64,000 bases of DNA from the NCBI GenBank assembly GCA_910588495.1, contig CAJUPU010000015.1, positions 1 through 64,000 on the forward strand. The letters run 5' to 3'. Below, one piece after another: positions 7,859 through 16,029 of the stretch. The translations under genes and the position numbers were made by a program. Position 1 is the first letter of the stretch. Each line of letters begins with the position of its first letter. Source of the DNA: an uncultured Oscillospiraceae bacterium (GTDB taxonomy: Bacteria; Bacillota; Clostridia; Oscillospirales; Oscillospiraceae). The notes below the pieces were generated by a model. The model was not told where the DNA came from and did not search any database. It saw only the letters and a program-made list of their open reading frames with translations.

Positions 7859-9559
7859 ATGTTTTGTCTGAAATGCGGAAAAGAGATCCCCCCCAGCGCC
7901 AGCTCCTGCCCCTACTGCGGCGCGGCGGCGGGGGGCCCGGCGGGCGGGCCCTCCGCCCCCACCCCGCCCAAGCCCCCGGTCTACACCATGCCGGAGGGCG
8001 CCGCCGCCTGGTCCATCCCGGAAGGGGACGCAGGCGGGCGCCGGAGGGCGCCGCTGCTCTTCGGCGGCATCGCGGCGGCGGTACTGGTGGTGGCGCTGAT
8101 CGTGTGGGCGGTCGCCGGGCTGTTCTCCTCCCCCAAGGGGCAGGTGGAGCAGGCCTTCGCCAAGACCGCCGCGGCCTACGCCGCCGCCGGGAGCGGGCTG
8201 GACCTGCCCGATCTGGGCGAGCTGATCCAGGGCCGCTCCTACAGCCAGCGCCTGAGCTACGCTTTGAACGGCATCGATCCCCAGCTCACGGGCGGGGAGG
8301 ACCTGTCCTACCTCAAGGGGCTGGGGCTGCGGATCGGCGCCGACTGTGACCAGAAGGGTCGGAAACTGGGGGGCGAGGCGGCCCTTGTCTGGAACGACCA
8401 GGACCTGGCCGCCTTCCAGCTCCTGGTGGACGGCGAGCGGATGCTCTTCGCCTCTCCGGAGTTCACCAAGGGGACGGCCTACGGCCTGAACACCAAGACC
8501 CTGGGCAAGGACCTGATCCGGCTGGGGGCCTGGGACGATGAGATCGACCTGGAGAAGATCGGCTTCGACCTCTTCGAGCTGATGGAGCTGGCCATCCCCG
8601 ACGGGGAGCGGACCAAGCAGGCCCAAGCCGCCATGGCGGAGGCCTACCGGCAGCTCTTCGACGCCGTCCAGGTGGACGAGGGCGGCAGGCAGAGCGTGGA
8701 GGTCAACGGCGCCCGGCTGGACGCCGGCTTCTATCGCGTGGTGGTGCCCCAGCAGGCCATGATGGACTGCGTCGCCGCCTGGGAGGACGCCATGGCCCTG
8801 GCGGACACCCAGGGGACCTACCGGGAGATCCTGCTGGCCATGGGCTTTGACCCGGCCGACGCCGATGAGCTGCTCTCCGGCGTGGACACCGGCGGTCTCT
8901 ACGGCCAGATGGCCGACACCATGGAGCAGGCGATCCGGGCCCTGGGCGATCTGGAGCTGGACGTATACGTCAGCGGCGGCTATGTGTCCGCGGTGGAGTG
9001 GTCTGAGCGGACCGGCGGCTCCGGGGTGAAGGTCGGGCTGTACCTGGGCGGCGGCGAGAACTATGTGGACGATCTGAGCCTGGAGATCGCCGCCAACGGC
9101 CAGAAGCTGACCGTCCAGTCCACCGGCGACCACGCCGCGAAGAGCGGTACATTCACCGACGAGACCGTGCTCCGCATGGGCCCCCAGCGCGTCACCTTCC
9201 AGCTGCGCTACGAGCCCAAGGCGGACCGGGACAACTTCCAGTGGGGATTCCGGGTGGGCAACACCGCCGCTGTCTCCCTGGAAGGACAGCTGACCGCCAC
9301 CAAGGACTCCATCGAGCTGAAGCTGGACGATCTGTCCGTCAAGGCGGCGGGCGTCAAGCTGATCTCCTTCCAGGCGGCCTACTATCTGGGCCCCTGCCGG
9401 GGCGTGGAACTGTCCTTCCCCGACGCCAGGATGCTGGCCGACATGGACGAGGAGGATCTGATGGATCTGGCCTACGACATCCAGGCCAACGCCGAGGACT
9501 GGGCCTACGACGTGCTGGACAAACTGCCCCAGGAAGTTCTGGACCAGATCGAGTGGTGA
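7859..9559 (+). CDS. zinc-ribbon, single-pass membrane protein with large extracytoplasmic domain
   Basis: The 566-residue product starts at ATG 7859 after GGACGGAGG. Residues 1-20 form a full zinc ribbon (CLKCGKEIPPSASSCPYCG). After a proline-rich linker a transmembrane helix (about 66-87, GGIAAAVLVVALIVWAVAGL) leads to about 475 residues predicted outside the membrane. That region resembles the beta-rich folds of DUF6583-like/zinc-ribbon proteins in Clostridia but I cannot name a family with confidence. Its place between the ATPase and the permeases suggests a substrate-binding or accessory role for the exporter. Confidence 0.7.
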   Translation: MFCLKCGKEIPPSASSCPYCGAAAGGPAGGPSAPTPPKPPVYTMPEGAAAWSIPEGDAGGRRRAPLLFGGIAAAVLVVALIVWAVAGLFSSPKGQVEQAFAKTAAAYAAAGSGLDLPDLGELIQGRSYSQRLSYALNGIDPQLTGGEDLSYLKGLGLRIGADCDQKGRKLGGEAALVWNDQDLAAFQLLVDGERMLFASPEFTKGTAYGLNTKTLGKDLIRLGAWDDEIDLEKIGFDLFELMELAIPDGERTKQAQAAMAEAYRQLFDAVQVDEGGRQSVEVNGARLDAGFYRVVVPQQAMMDCVAAWEDAMALADTQGTYREILLAMGFDPADADELLSGVDTGGLYGQMADTMEQAIRALGDLELDVYVSGGYVSAVEWSERTGGSGVKVGLYLGGGENYVDDLSLEIAANGQKLTVQSTGDHAAKSGTFTDETVLRMGPQRVTFQLRYEPKADRDNFQWGFRVGNTAAVSLEGQLTATKDSIELKLDDLSVKAAGVKLISFQAAYYLGPCRGVELSFPDARMLADMDEEDLMDLAYDIQANAEDWAYDVLDKLPQEVLDQIEW

Positions 9560-9566
9560 CGCGCCC

Positions 9567-10778
9567 ATGGGCTCCCTTCGATTTTTCGCGGCCTGTGCCG
9601 TCCTATCTCTGGGCAGGCTCCGCCGGCAGCTGTGGCTGCTGGCGGGGCTTGCCCTGCTGTGTCTCCTGCTCCCCCTGGGGGCGGGGCGGGCGGCGGAGAG
9701 CCTTCTCTCCCAGGGGGTGGGCTTCCACGGCGTCACCCTGGCCATCGCCGCCCCGGAGGGGGACGATGCCCCCGCCCTGCTGGAGCGCTACATGGGCGGC
9801 ATGGAGGACATCGCCCAGTACTGCCGCGTGACGGCCATGGAGGAGGGCGAGGCCCTGGCGGCGCTGGAGTCGGGCCAGGTGACGGCGGCGCTGATCCTGC
9901 CCGAGCGGTTCATCCAGGGGGTGATGTGGGGGGAGGACCCGGACCTGCGCCTGGTGGTGGCCGGGGACCAGCCGCTGGAGTCCCTGCTGCTTTTGTGGGT
10001 GGGGCAGAGCGCCTCGGACATCCTGTCCGCCTTCCAGGGCGGGGTGTACGCCGTACTGGACCTCTACGACCGGGCCCCGCCCCCCGGCCTGGACCGGGAC
10101 CAGGTGGTGTTCGACATCAACCTGCGTTACATCACCCTGGCCCTGGACCGGGCCGGGATCTTCCGGACCCGGGAGGTGTCCGCCACCGGGGCCCTGCCCA
10201 TCCCCCTGCACTACGCCCTGTCCCTGCTGTGCTATTTCGCCCTGTCCGCCGCCCCGCTGTTCCTGCCGCTGTATACCGGGGGCTGGCTGGCTTTCCAGCG
10301 CAGGCTGCGCGCCGCGGGCCGCGGCTGTGCCCCTGGCTTTTTCAGCGCGGCGGCGGTGGGCGCGGGGGCGCTGCTGATCCTGCTGCTCCCCTCCCTGATG
10401 CTGGCGGGCGGGGGCGCGTCCCCCCTGGCCCTGACCGGGTCGGCCCTGCTGATGGCGGCGTTCTGCTCCCTCTTCGCCGCTTTGTGCGCTCTGGCCTTCC
10501 GCACCGCCGCCGGGTGCGGCGGCGCGGCCTTCGCCATCTCCCTGTTGTCCCTGCTGCCGGCGGGGGGCGTGATCCCCCCGGTCCTGCTGCCCCCCGCCGT
10601 CCGGCGGCTGTCCTGGCTGTCCCCGGTGAGCTGGCTGCGGCAGATCGCCGCCTGGCCCCTGGGCTATGACGCGGACGCCTCCGCCTGGGTCTGCCTGGGG
10701 CTGGGCATGGCCGCCATGGCCGCCGCGTCCCTGGCCCTGTACCGGCGCAGGGCGGATCGGGAGGAGGCCGGATCATGA
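9567..10778 (+). CDS. ABC-2 type permease, first of a pair
   Basis: Seven bases separate it from the previous stop. The 403-residue product has one N-terminal helix (about 18-36), an extracytoplasmic loop of about 170 residues, then five or six closely spaced helices (about 210-395). This is the ABC2_membrane_3/YhgE-like layout: helix, large loop, helix bundle. It overlaps the next permease gene by four bases (ATGA), so the two likely form a heterodimeric channel driven by the ATPase at 7196. Confidence 0.75.
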   Translation: MGSLRFFAACAVLSLGRLRRQLWLLAGLALLCLLLPLGAGRAAESLLSQGVGFHGVTLAIAAPEGDDAPALLERYMGGMEDIAQYCRVTAMEEGEALAALESGQVTAALILPERFIQGVMWGEDPDLRLVVAGDQPLESLLLLWVGQSASDILSAFQGGVYAVLDLYDRAPPPGLDRDQVVFDINLRYITLALDRAGIFRTREVSATGALPIPLHYALSLLCYFALSAAPLFLPLYTGGWLAFQRRLRAAGRGCAPGFFSAAAVGAGALLILLLPSLMLAGGGASPLALTGSALLMAAFCSLFAALCALAFRTAAGCGGAAFAISLLSLLPAGGVIPPVLLPPAVRRLSWLSPVSWLRQIAAWPLGYDADASAWVCLGLGMAAMAAASLALYRRRADREEAGS

Positions 10779-11917
10779 GCTTTTTCCTCTCCTGCCTCGC
10801 CGCCGCCCTCCGGGCCCGGCTGAGGGAGACGCAGACCTGGCTGCTGCTCCTCCTGCCCCTGGCGGTCTTTGGGGCCAAGGCCCTGCTCCCGGCGCAGGAG
10901 GCCGCTGCCCCCGTCCAGGTGGGGGTGGTGCTCCCCCGTCAGGGGGGACAGGCGTTCTGGGACAAGCTGGAGCGGCGCAGCGGGCTGGCGGTGTCCTTCC
11001 TCCTGGCGGACGAGGAGGAGGCCCGACGGCAGGTGGCGGCGGGCCGCTGGGACTGCGCCCTGGTGCTCCCCGACGATCTGGAACAGCGGCTGGCGGCGCT
11101 GGACACCTATGAGCTGATCGATCTGCTCATCGGCCCCGGCTCCACCGCCTACCCCCTGGTGCGGGAGACGGCGGCGGCCTGCGTGGCCGAGCTGGCCGCC
11201 CCCGCCATCGCCGAGGACTACCTGCTGGAGCGTGGGATCGCGGACGAGACCTCCATCGCCGCCCTGCGCCCCCGCCTCCGGGAGACCCTGGCGGACCAGG
11301 ACCGGGTCCACGTCTCCCTGGAGACGGTGGACGGACGGCCCCTGGACCCCCTGGCCCTGGCGGACAGGGGGACGGACGCTCTGCTCACCGGCCTGCTGGC
11401 CGTGGTGCTGCTGGTGTACGCCCTGTTCGCCGCCATGGACCTGGGCCGCTGGCTGGACTCCCCCTTCGCCCGGCGGCTGCTCCCCCTGCGCTCCCCCCTG
11501 GCCCTGCTGCTGCCCCGGCTGGCGGCGGCGCTGATCCCCGCCCTGTGGGCGGGGGCGCTGGCCCTGCCCGCCCTGGACCGCCCGGTCTGGAGCCTGTGCG
11601 CCCTGGTCCCCTACCTGCTGTTTTTGGGGGCGGCGGCGCTGGCCCTGGCCCGGCACAGAGCCCTGTGGACCGCCCTGCCTGTGCTCATGCCCTTCGCCCC
11701 GGCGGCGGCGCTGCTGCTCTCCCCGGTGCTGCTGGACCTGTCCCTGCTCTTCCCCGCCCTGGCCCCCCTGGTGCGGTGGATGCCCGTCACCCTCTACCTG
11801 CGCGCCTGCCAGGGCCGGTGGGGCGGCGCTCTGGCGCTGGCGGCCCTGGCCGGGCTGATCTTGTCCCTGCTGTGGGCGCTGGAGCGGCGGGGCTCCGTCA
11901 AAGCCAAGCGGGGCTGA
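10775..11917 (+). CDS. ABC-2 type permease, second of a pair
   Basis: This 380-residue product repeats the layout of its upstream neighbour: helix at about 20-36, an extracytoplasmic loop to about residue 195, then six helices to about 372 and a short basic tail (SVKAKRG). Start ATG 10775 overlaps the upstream stop. Sequence identity to the first permease is low, suggesting an old duplication and heterodimer. The gene is the last of the operon; a strong terminator follows six bases after the stop. Confidence 0.75.
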   Translation: MSFFLSCLAAALRARLRETQTWLLLLLPLAVFGAKALLPAQEAAAPVQVGVVLPRQGGQAFWDKLERRSGLAVSFLLADEEEARRQVAAGRWDCALVLPDDLEQRLAALDTYELIDLLIGPGSTAYPLVRETAAACVAELAAPAIAEDYLLERGIADETSIAALRPRLRETLADQDRVHVSLETVDGRPLDPLALADRGTDALLTGLLAVVLLVYALFAAMDLGRWLDSPFARRLLPLRSPLALLLPRLAAALIPALWAGALALPALDRPVWSLCALVPYLLFLGAAALALARHRALWTALPVLMPFAPAAALLLSPVLLDLSLLFPALAPLVRWMPVTLYLRACQGRWGGALALAALAGLILSLLWALERRGSVKAKRG

Positions 11918-11922
11918 ACGCT

Positions 11923-11958
11923 AAAGGACGCCTCCCCGGCGGGGAGGCGTCCTTTTTT
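11923..11958. terminator. bidirectional rho-independent terminator
   Basis: AAAGGACGCCTCCCC and GGGGAGGCGTCCTTT make a 15-bp stem with a three-base loop, then TTT. It lies between the convergent permease and NhaC-family genes. Confidence 0.85.
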
Positions 11959-11983
11959 GTACGCGGCGGACAAGGTCCGGCCT

Positions 11984-13738
11984 TTACTGGCTCTGGCGCT
12001 GGCGCATGACGAACAGGAAGCCCGCCATCAGCGCCGCCCCCACGGGCAGGGCGATCAGCCCGGGCAGGCCCGCGAAGGCCAGCACACCGGCGATGATGTA
12101 GGTGACGCCAGAGATCACGGCGCAGGCGATGGCGTAGGGCAGCTGGGTGGACACATGGTTGACGTGGTCGCACTGGGCGCCCGCGGAGGCCATGATGGTG
12201 GTGTCGGAGATGGGGGAGCAGTGGTCGCCGCACACCGCGCCCGCCATGCACGCAGAGATGCAGATGATGGCCAGGGGGTCGTCCATGGGAAATACGCGCT
12301 GGACGATGGGGATCAGGATGCCGAAGGTGCCCCAGGAGGTGCCGGTGGCGAAGGCCAGCAGACAGCCCACCACGAACACGATCACGGGCAGCAGCACCTG
12401 GATGCCGGAGGCGGAGCGGACGAAGTCCCGGACAAAATACTTGGCGCCCAGGGAGTCGGTCATGCCCTTCAGGGACCAGGCGAAGGTGAGGATCATGATG
12501 GCGGGGACCATGGCCTTGAAGCCCTCGGGGATGCAGCCCATCAGCTCTTTGAAGGCCATGGAGCGGCGGATCAGGTAGTAAATGATGGCGAACACCAGCC
12601 CGAAGGCGGAGCCCAGCATCAGCCCCACGGAGGCGTCGGAGTTGGAGAAGGCCACGACGAAGTTGTGATAGCCCTCATCCCCCGCCAGGAAGAAGTTGCC
12701 CGAGTAGATCATGCCGACCACGCAGGACGCCACCAGCACCACGATGGGCAGCACCAGGTCCAGCACGGAGCCCTTGGACTCATCCGCCTCGCTGCGCATC
12801 ATGGCGTAGGGGTCGGAGCCGGAGAACAGATCGCCGTTCTCCACGGCGTTGCGTTCATACTTGGCCATGGGGCCGAAGTCCACATTGAGCACCACCAGCC
12901 CCACCATCATGAGGATGGTGAACAGGGCGTAGAAGTTATAGGGGATCGCACGGATGAACAGGTTCAAGCCCTGGCCGTCCTCGGCGAAGGCGGCCACGGC
13001 GGCGGCCCAGGAGGAGATGGGGGCGATGATGCAGATGGGGGCGGCGGTTGCGTCGATCAGGTAGGCCAGCTTGGCCCGGGAGACATTGTGCTTGTCGGTG
13101 ATGGGCCGCATGACGCTGCCCACGGTGAGGCAGTTGAAGTAGTCGTCGATGAAGATCAGGCACCCCAGCACGATGGAGGACAGCTGGGCCCCGGCCCGGG
13201 TCTTGATGTTCTTCTGGGCCCAGCGGCCGAAGGCGGCGGAGCCCCCCGCCTTGTTCATCATGGACACGATGGCCCCCAGGATCACCAGGAAGATCAGGAT
13301 GCCCACGTTGTAGCCGTCGGACAGGGAGGCCACGATGCCGTCGTTGAAGGCGTGGAGGACGGTGCCCTCAAAGCTGAAGTTGGACCAGAGCAGCCCGCCC
13401 ATCAAAATGCCGATGAACAAAGAGGAGTAGACCTCCTTGGTGATCAGGGCCAGGGCGATGGCGATCACCGGGGGCAGCAGGGACCAGGGGGTGTTGAAGT
13501 AGCGGCTGGGGGACTGGATATAGCCCACATAGCCGCTGTCGGCGCAGGTCTCGCAGGGGACGGCCGCGCCCTCGTCGGACAGCACCACCCCCAGCGCGCC
13601 GCAGTCGGGGCACTCGATGTACTTGGTGCCGGTGAGCTCGGTGGGGTCGTCCGAGGCGGCGAAGGCGGTGGTGGTCAGGGCAAAGACCATCAGCACCAGC
13701 AGGGCGATCAGGCCCAGGCGGTCTCTTCTCGTTCTCAT
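11984..13738 (-). CDS. NhaC-family transporter, probable lysine transporter (LysW type)
   Basis: The 584-residue product has about 12 transmembrane segments from residue 90 onward and the NhaC-family pattern. The family is annotated as Na+/H+ antiporters but includes amino-acid carriers. A lysine riboswitch directly upstream (13808-14030) points to lysine uptake; this is inference from regulation. The N-terminus is odd: a cleavable-looking signal sequence (residues 9-28) is followed by an extracytoplasmic module with two CxxC pairs, CPDCGALG and CETCADSG, reminiscent of a DnaJ-type or rubredoxin-like zinc site. Start ATG 13738 has GGAGAG upstream. Family call is secure, substrate moderately so. 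Confidence 0.85.
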   Translation of the reverse strand: MRTRRDRLGLIALLVLMVFALTTTAFAASDDPTELTGTKYIECPDCGALGVVLSDEGAAVPCETCADSGYVGYIQSPSRYFNTPWSLLPPVIAIALALITKEVYSSLFIGILMGGLLWSNFSFEGTVLHAFNDGIVASLSDGYNVGILIFLVILGAIVSMMNKAGGSAAFGRWAQKNIKTRAGAQLSSIVLGCLIFIDDYFNCLTVGSVMRPITDKHNVSRAKLAYLIDATAAPICIIAPISSWAAAVAAFAEDGQGLNLFIRAIPYNFYALFTILMMVGLVVLNVDFGPMAKYERNAVENGDLFSGSDPYAMMRSEADESKGSVLDLVLPIVVLVASCVVGMIYSGNFFLAGDEGYHNFVVAFSNSDASVGLMLGSAFGLVFAIIYYLIRRSMAFKELMGCIPEGFKAMVPAIMILTFAWSLKGMTDSLGAKYFVRDFVRSASGIQVLLPVIVFVVGCLLAFATGTSWGTFGILIPIVQRVFPMDDPLAIICISACMAGAVCGDHCSPISDTTIMASAGAQCDHVNHVSTQLPYAIACAVISGVTYIIAGVLAFAGLPGLIALPVGAALMAGFLFVMRQRQSQ

Positions 13739-13807
13739 TGTTCTCTCTCCTTATCCTTCTCATTGTCGCGCTGGGACCGGCCCCGGGGCCGCCCTCATGC
13801 TTCCCAT

Positions 13808-13838
13808 AAAAAATGAGCGCTCCCTGTGAGAGCGCCCG
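13808..13838 (-). terminator. riboswitch expression-platform terminator
   Basis: On the minus strand GCGCTC and GAGCGC pair over a short loop and are followed by CATTTTTT. It sits 30 bases after the lysine aptamer and 70 bases before the transporter start, as expected for transcriptional control. Confidence 0.8.
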
Positions 13839-13870
13839 GAATGGACATGACCCGCCGTGTTCCGGCGGAC

Positions 13871-14030
13871 TGATAGCGCTCCACATTCGTGACAGTCCGG
13901 GGGATGTTCTCCCACGGCCCAGGCTGGGGGCCCAGGCAGGCCCCTTCCCCTTCGGCGGCCGTCCCTCTCCCACGGGACCGGCTGCCTGGCCTTGGTCCCG
14001 CGGTACGCATGGCGTCCGCGCCTCTATCAA
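13871..14030 (-). promoter_or_regulatory. lysine riboswitch (L box) aptamer
   Basis: Read on the minus strand from 14030 the sequence carries the landmark L-box segments in order: UUGAUAGAGGCGCGGAC, CAUGCGUA (the GAGUA-like loop region), GGCCGCCGAAG, CUGGGCCGUGGG, GGACUGUCAC and GGAGCGCUAUC, the last closing helix P1 with GAUAG. Spacing matches the B. subtilis lysC leader apart from a GC-rich P3/P4. A terminator follows. Lysine binding should favour the terminator and shut off the transporter. I identified it by eye from known conserved blocks; a covariance search would settle it. Confidence 0.9.
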
Positions 14031-14059
14031 ACGGTATCCACTTGTCGATGAGGGGATGG

Positions 14060-14241
14060 TATAGTTGACGCAGTTGAAAAGAAGTAAAGACTTCTTTTCA
14101 ACTTGTGCGGCGATGATTCGCCGCACAGGCCGCATAGCGGCCTCGCGTCAGACTGCATAGTCAGCGCACGGGCTTTGCCCCACAGCGGCCCTGCCGCTGT
14201 GGAAGATCGGTATTTACCGATTTTCAAGTGTGCTGACTATA
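14060..14241. mobile_element. 182-bp hairpin-array element, MITE-like, with TATAGT ends
   Basis: Both ends read TATAGT inward (14060-14065 and complement at 14236-14241), with partial further symmetry. Inside are five perfect hairpins in a row: GTTGAAAAGAAGT/ACTTCTTTTCAAC, TGTGCGGCG/CGCCGCACA, GGCCGC/GCGGCC, CCACAGCGGC/GCCGCTGTGG and ATCGGTA/TACCGAT. Two longer inverted repeats (GTTGACGC with GCGTCAGAC, TAGTCAGCGCAC with GTGTGCTGACTA) enclose three and two of them. There is no reading frame of note. I read it as a non-autonomous insertion; a structured RNA is the alternative. Confidence 0.55.
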
Positions 14242-14264
14242 TCACATTTCCCCCCTAAAGTCAA
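14236..14264 (-). promoter_or_regulatory. promoter for the lysine riboswitch/transporter transcript
   Basis: On the minus strand TTGACT, a 17-base spacer and TATAGT (with TGTGA before it) form a good sigma-A promoter. The -10 coincides with the outer end of the hairpin-array element, so transcripts would begin inside that element and read through it into the riboswitch. Confidence 0.7.
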
Positions 14265-14318
14265 TGGGCAATTCCGCCCAGACCGCCATTGAGCCGCCAT
14301 TTAGCGCCTTCCGGACGC

Positions 14319-14347
14319 AAAAACTCCCCCGCCTGGGGGCGGGGGAG
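14319..14347 (-). terminator. terminator of the ribosomal protein operon
   Basis: On the minus strand CTCCCCCGCC pairs with GGCGGGGGAG and is followed by TTTTTG. It begins nine bases after the rplQ stop. Confidence 0.85.
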
Positions 14348-14355
14348 CGCAAAGG

Positions 14356-14697
14356 TCACACCAGCTGGATGATGGCCATCTCGGCGGCGTCGCCGCGGCG
14401 GGGGCCCATCTTCAGCACCCGGGTGTAGCCGCCGTTACGGTCGGCGTACTTGGGCGCGATCTCGTGGAAGAGCTTGTTGGCCACGCTCTCCTTGGTGATG
14501 AAGGCCAGGGCCTGGCGGTAGGCGGCCAGGTCGTTCTTCTTGCCCAGGGTGATCATCTTCTCGGCGATGGGAGCGACCTCCTTCGCCCGGGCGTAGGTGG
14601 TCTTGATCTGCCCGTTCTCCAGCAGATAGGTGGTCATGGCGCGCAGCATCGCGCGGCGCTGGTCGCTGGGACGGCCCAGCTTGCGGTTCTTAGCCAT
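14356..14697 (-). CDS. rplQ: 50S ribosomal protein L17
   Basis: The 113-residue product matches the bacterial L17 core: LGRPSDQRRAMLRAMTTYLL at the start and GGYTRVLKMGPRRGDAAEMA near the end. L17 binds 23S rRNA near the exit tunnel. It is the last gene of the S10-spc-alpha cluster. Unusually, a 263-base repeat-bearing spacer, rather than the normal short gap, separates it from rpoA. Confidence 0.97.
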   Translation of the reverse strand: MAKNRKLGRPSDQRRAMLRAMTTYLLENGQIKTTYARAKEVAPIAEKMITLGKKNDLAAYRQALAFITKESVANKLFHEIAPKYADRNGGYTRVLKMGPRRGDAAEMAIIQLV

Positions 14698-14816
14698 TTG
14701 TAAGCACTCCTTCGACCTCGCTTGGCGAAGTCAGTTGAAATTCGTTCAGGCGCCCGGCATTTCCCGGGACATGGCGTCCACGCCGTGTGCACAGAGAGGA
14801 ACGTTACATACTTCTG

Positions 14817-14960
14817 TGCCGCCTCGTCGTCACGCTCCGATCGGGCGCGCGGCCGGGTCGCTTTCGCTCCGACTCAGGCAAGACCCAGCCCCACTACGTG
14901 GGCCTTGGGCTTTTGCCTTCGCTTCACTCCAAGCTCCCCTGCGCGCCTATCGTCGCGCTT
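14817..14960. repeat. intergenic repeat element between rpoA and rplQ
   Basis: The spacer 14698-14960 carries CGTCGTCACGCTCCGATCG, GGTCGCTTTCGCTCCGACTC, GGCAAGACCC and CTTTTGCCTTCGCTTCACTCC, matching in order the blocks of the 4497-4751 repeats at roughly 75-80 %. No gene or promoter was recognised in it. Confidence 0.65.
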
Positions 14961-15911
14961 CTACAGATTCTCATCACTGGCCAGGGACAGCCCCATCATG
15001 GCCAGCTTGTTGATGACTTCCTCCAGGGATTTGCGGCCCAGATTGCGCACCTTCATCATCTCGTCCTCGGTCTTGGAGATCAGGTCCTCCACCGTGTTGA
15101 TGTTGGCCCGCTTCAGGCAGTTGAAGGACCGCACGGACAGATCCAGCTCCTCGATGGTCAGCTCCAGCACCTTGTCCCGCTGGGCCTCCGCCTTCTCCAC
15201 CACCGTGGCCTTGGAGCCCATGGTCTCGGACAGGTCGGTGAACAGGGTGAAGTGGTCCACCAGGATGCGGGCGCCCAGGGACACCGCGTCCCGGGCGGAG
15301 ATGGTGCCGTTGGTCCAGACCTCCAGCGTCAGCTTGTCGTAATCGGTGGCGTCGCCCACGCGGGTGTTCTCCACAAAGTAGTTCACCTTCCGCACGGGGG
15401 TGTAGACGGAGTCCACGGGGATCAGGCCGATCACGGCCTGGGCGGGCTTGTTCCGGTCGGCGGTGACGTAGCCCCGGCCCTGGGCAAGGGTCAGCTCCAT
15501 GTTGAGGCTGGCCTCGGGGCCCAGGGTGGCGATGTGGTGCTCAGGATTGAGTATGTCCACATCGCTGTCGGTCTTGATGTCGCCGGCGGTGACCTCGCCC
15601 TCGCCCGCGGCCTCGATGTAGACCGTCTTGACCCCTTCGCTGTACAGCTTGGCCACGATGCCCTTGATGTTGAGCACGATCTCCGTCACGTCCTCCTTGA
15701 TCCCGGGGATCACGGAGAACTCATGCTGGACCCCGGCGATCTTGATGCCGGTGACCGCCGTGCCGGGCAGGGAGGACAGCAGGATACGGCGCAGGGAGTT
15801 GCCGATGGTGGTGCCGTATCCCCGCTCCAGCGGCTCGACCACGTACTTGCCGTAGGACTCGTCGCCAACGTTCTCGATACATTCGATGCGCGGCTTCTGG
15901 ATTTCTACCAT
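14961..15911 (-). CDS. rpoA: DNA-directed RNA polymerase subunit alpha
   Basis: ATG 15911 with AAAGGAGG upstream gives 316 residues, standard for alpha. The N-terminal domain (1-230) has the assembly motif ERGYGTTIGNSLRRILLSSLPG; a short linker leads to the C-terminal domain (about 245-316) with LKRANINTVEDLISKTEDEM and RNLGRKSLEEV, the helix-hairpin-helix region that contacts UP elements and activators. The longer frame's extra eight residues lack a ribosome site. It follows rpsD at a 118-base gap. Confidence 0.97.
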   Translation of the reverse strand: MVEIQKPRIECIENVGDESYGKYVVEPLERGYGTTIGNSLRRILLSSLPGTAVTGIKIAGVQHEFSVIPGIKEDVTEIVLNIKGIVAKLYSEGVKTVYIEAAGEGEVTAGDIKTDSDVDILNPEHHIATLGPEASLNMELTLAQGRGYVTADRNKPAQAVIGLIPVDSVYTPVRKVNYFVENTRVGDATDYDKLTLEVWTNGTISARDAVSLGARILVDHFTLFTDLSETMGSKATVVEKAEAQRDKVLELTIEELDLSVRSFNCLKRANINTVEDLISKTEDEMMKVRNLGRKSLEEVINKLAMMGLSLASDENL

Positions 15912-16029
15912 TCGTGTGTTACCCTCCTTTAACATTGGCGAAAGCTGCCGGGCGCCCGCGAAGCGGGCCCGTCGCAGGGCGGACCCGCCGCGTCACGGGT
16001 CGAAGCGCCCGGTTGCCGTGGGAGCGGCA

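Noticed and set aside
6929..9745. Minus-strand open frame of 938 codons
   Set aside because: Antisense to the ABC ATPase and zinc-ribbon genes and runs through the MITE; shadow frame.
11957..13816. Plus-strand frame antisense to the NhaC-family gene
   Set aside because: Shadow of a well-supported gene; it reads through a terminator and is His/Gln/Gly rich.
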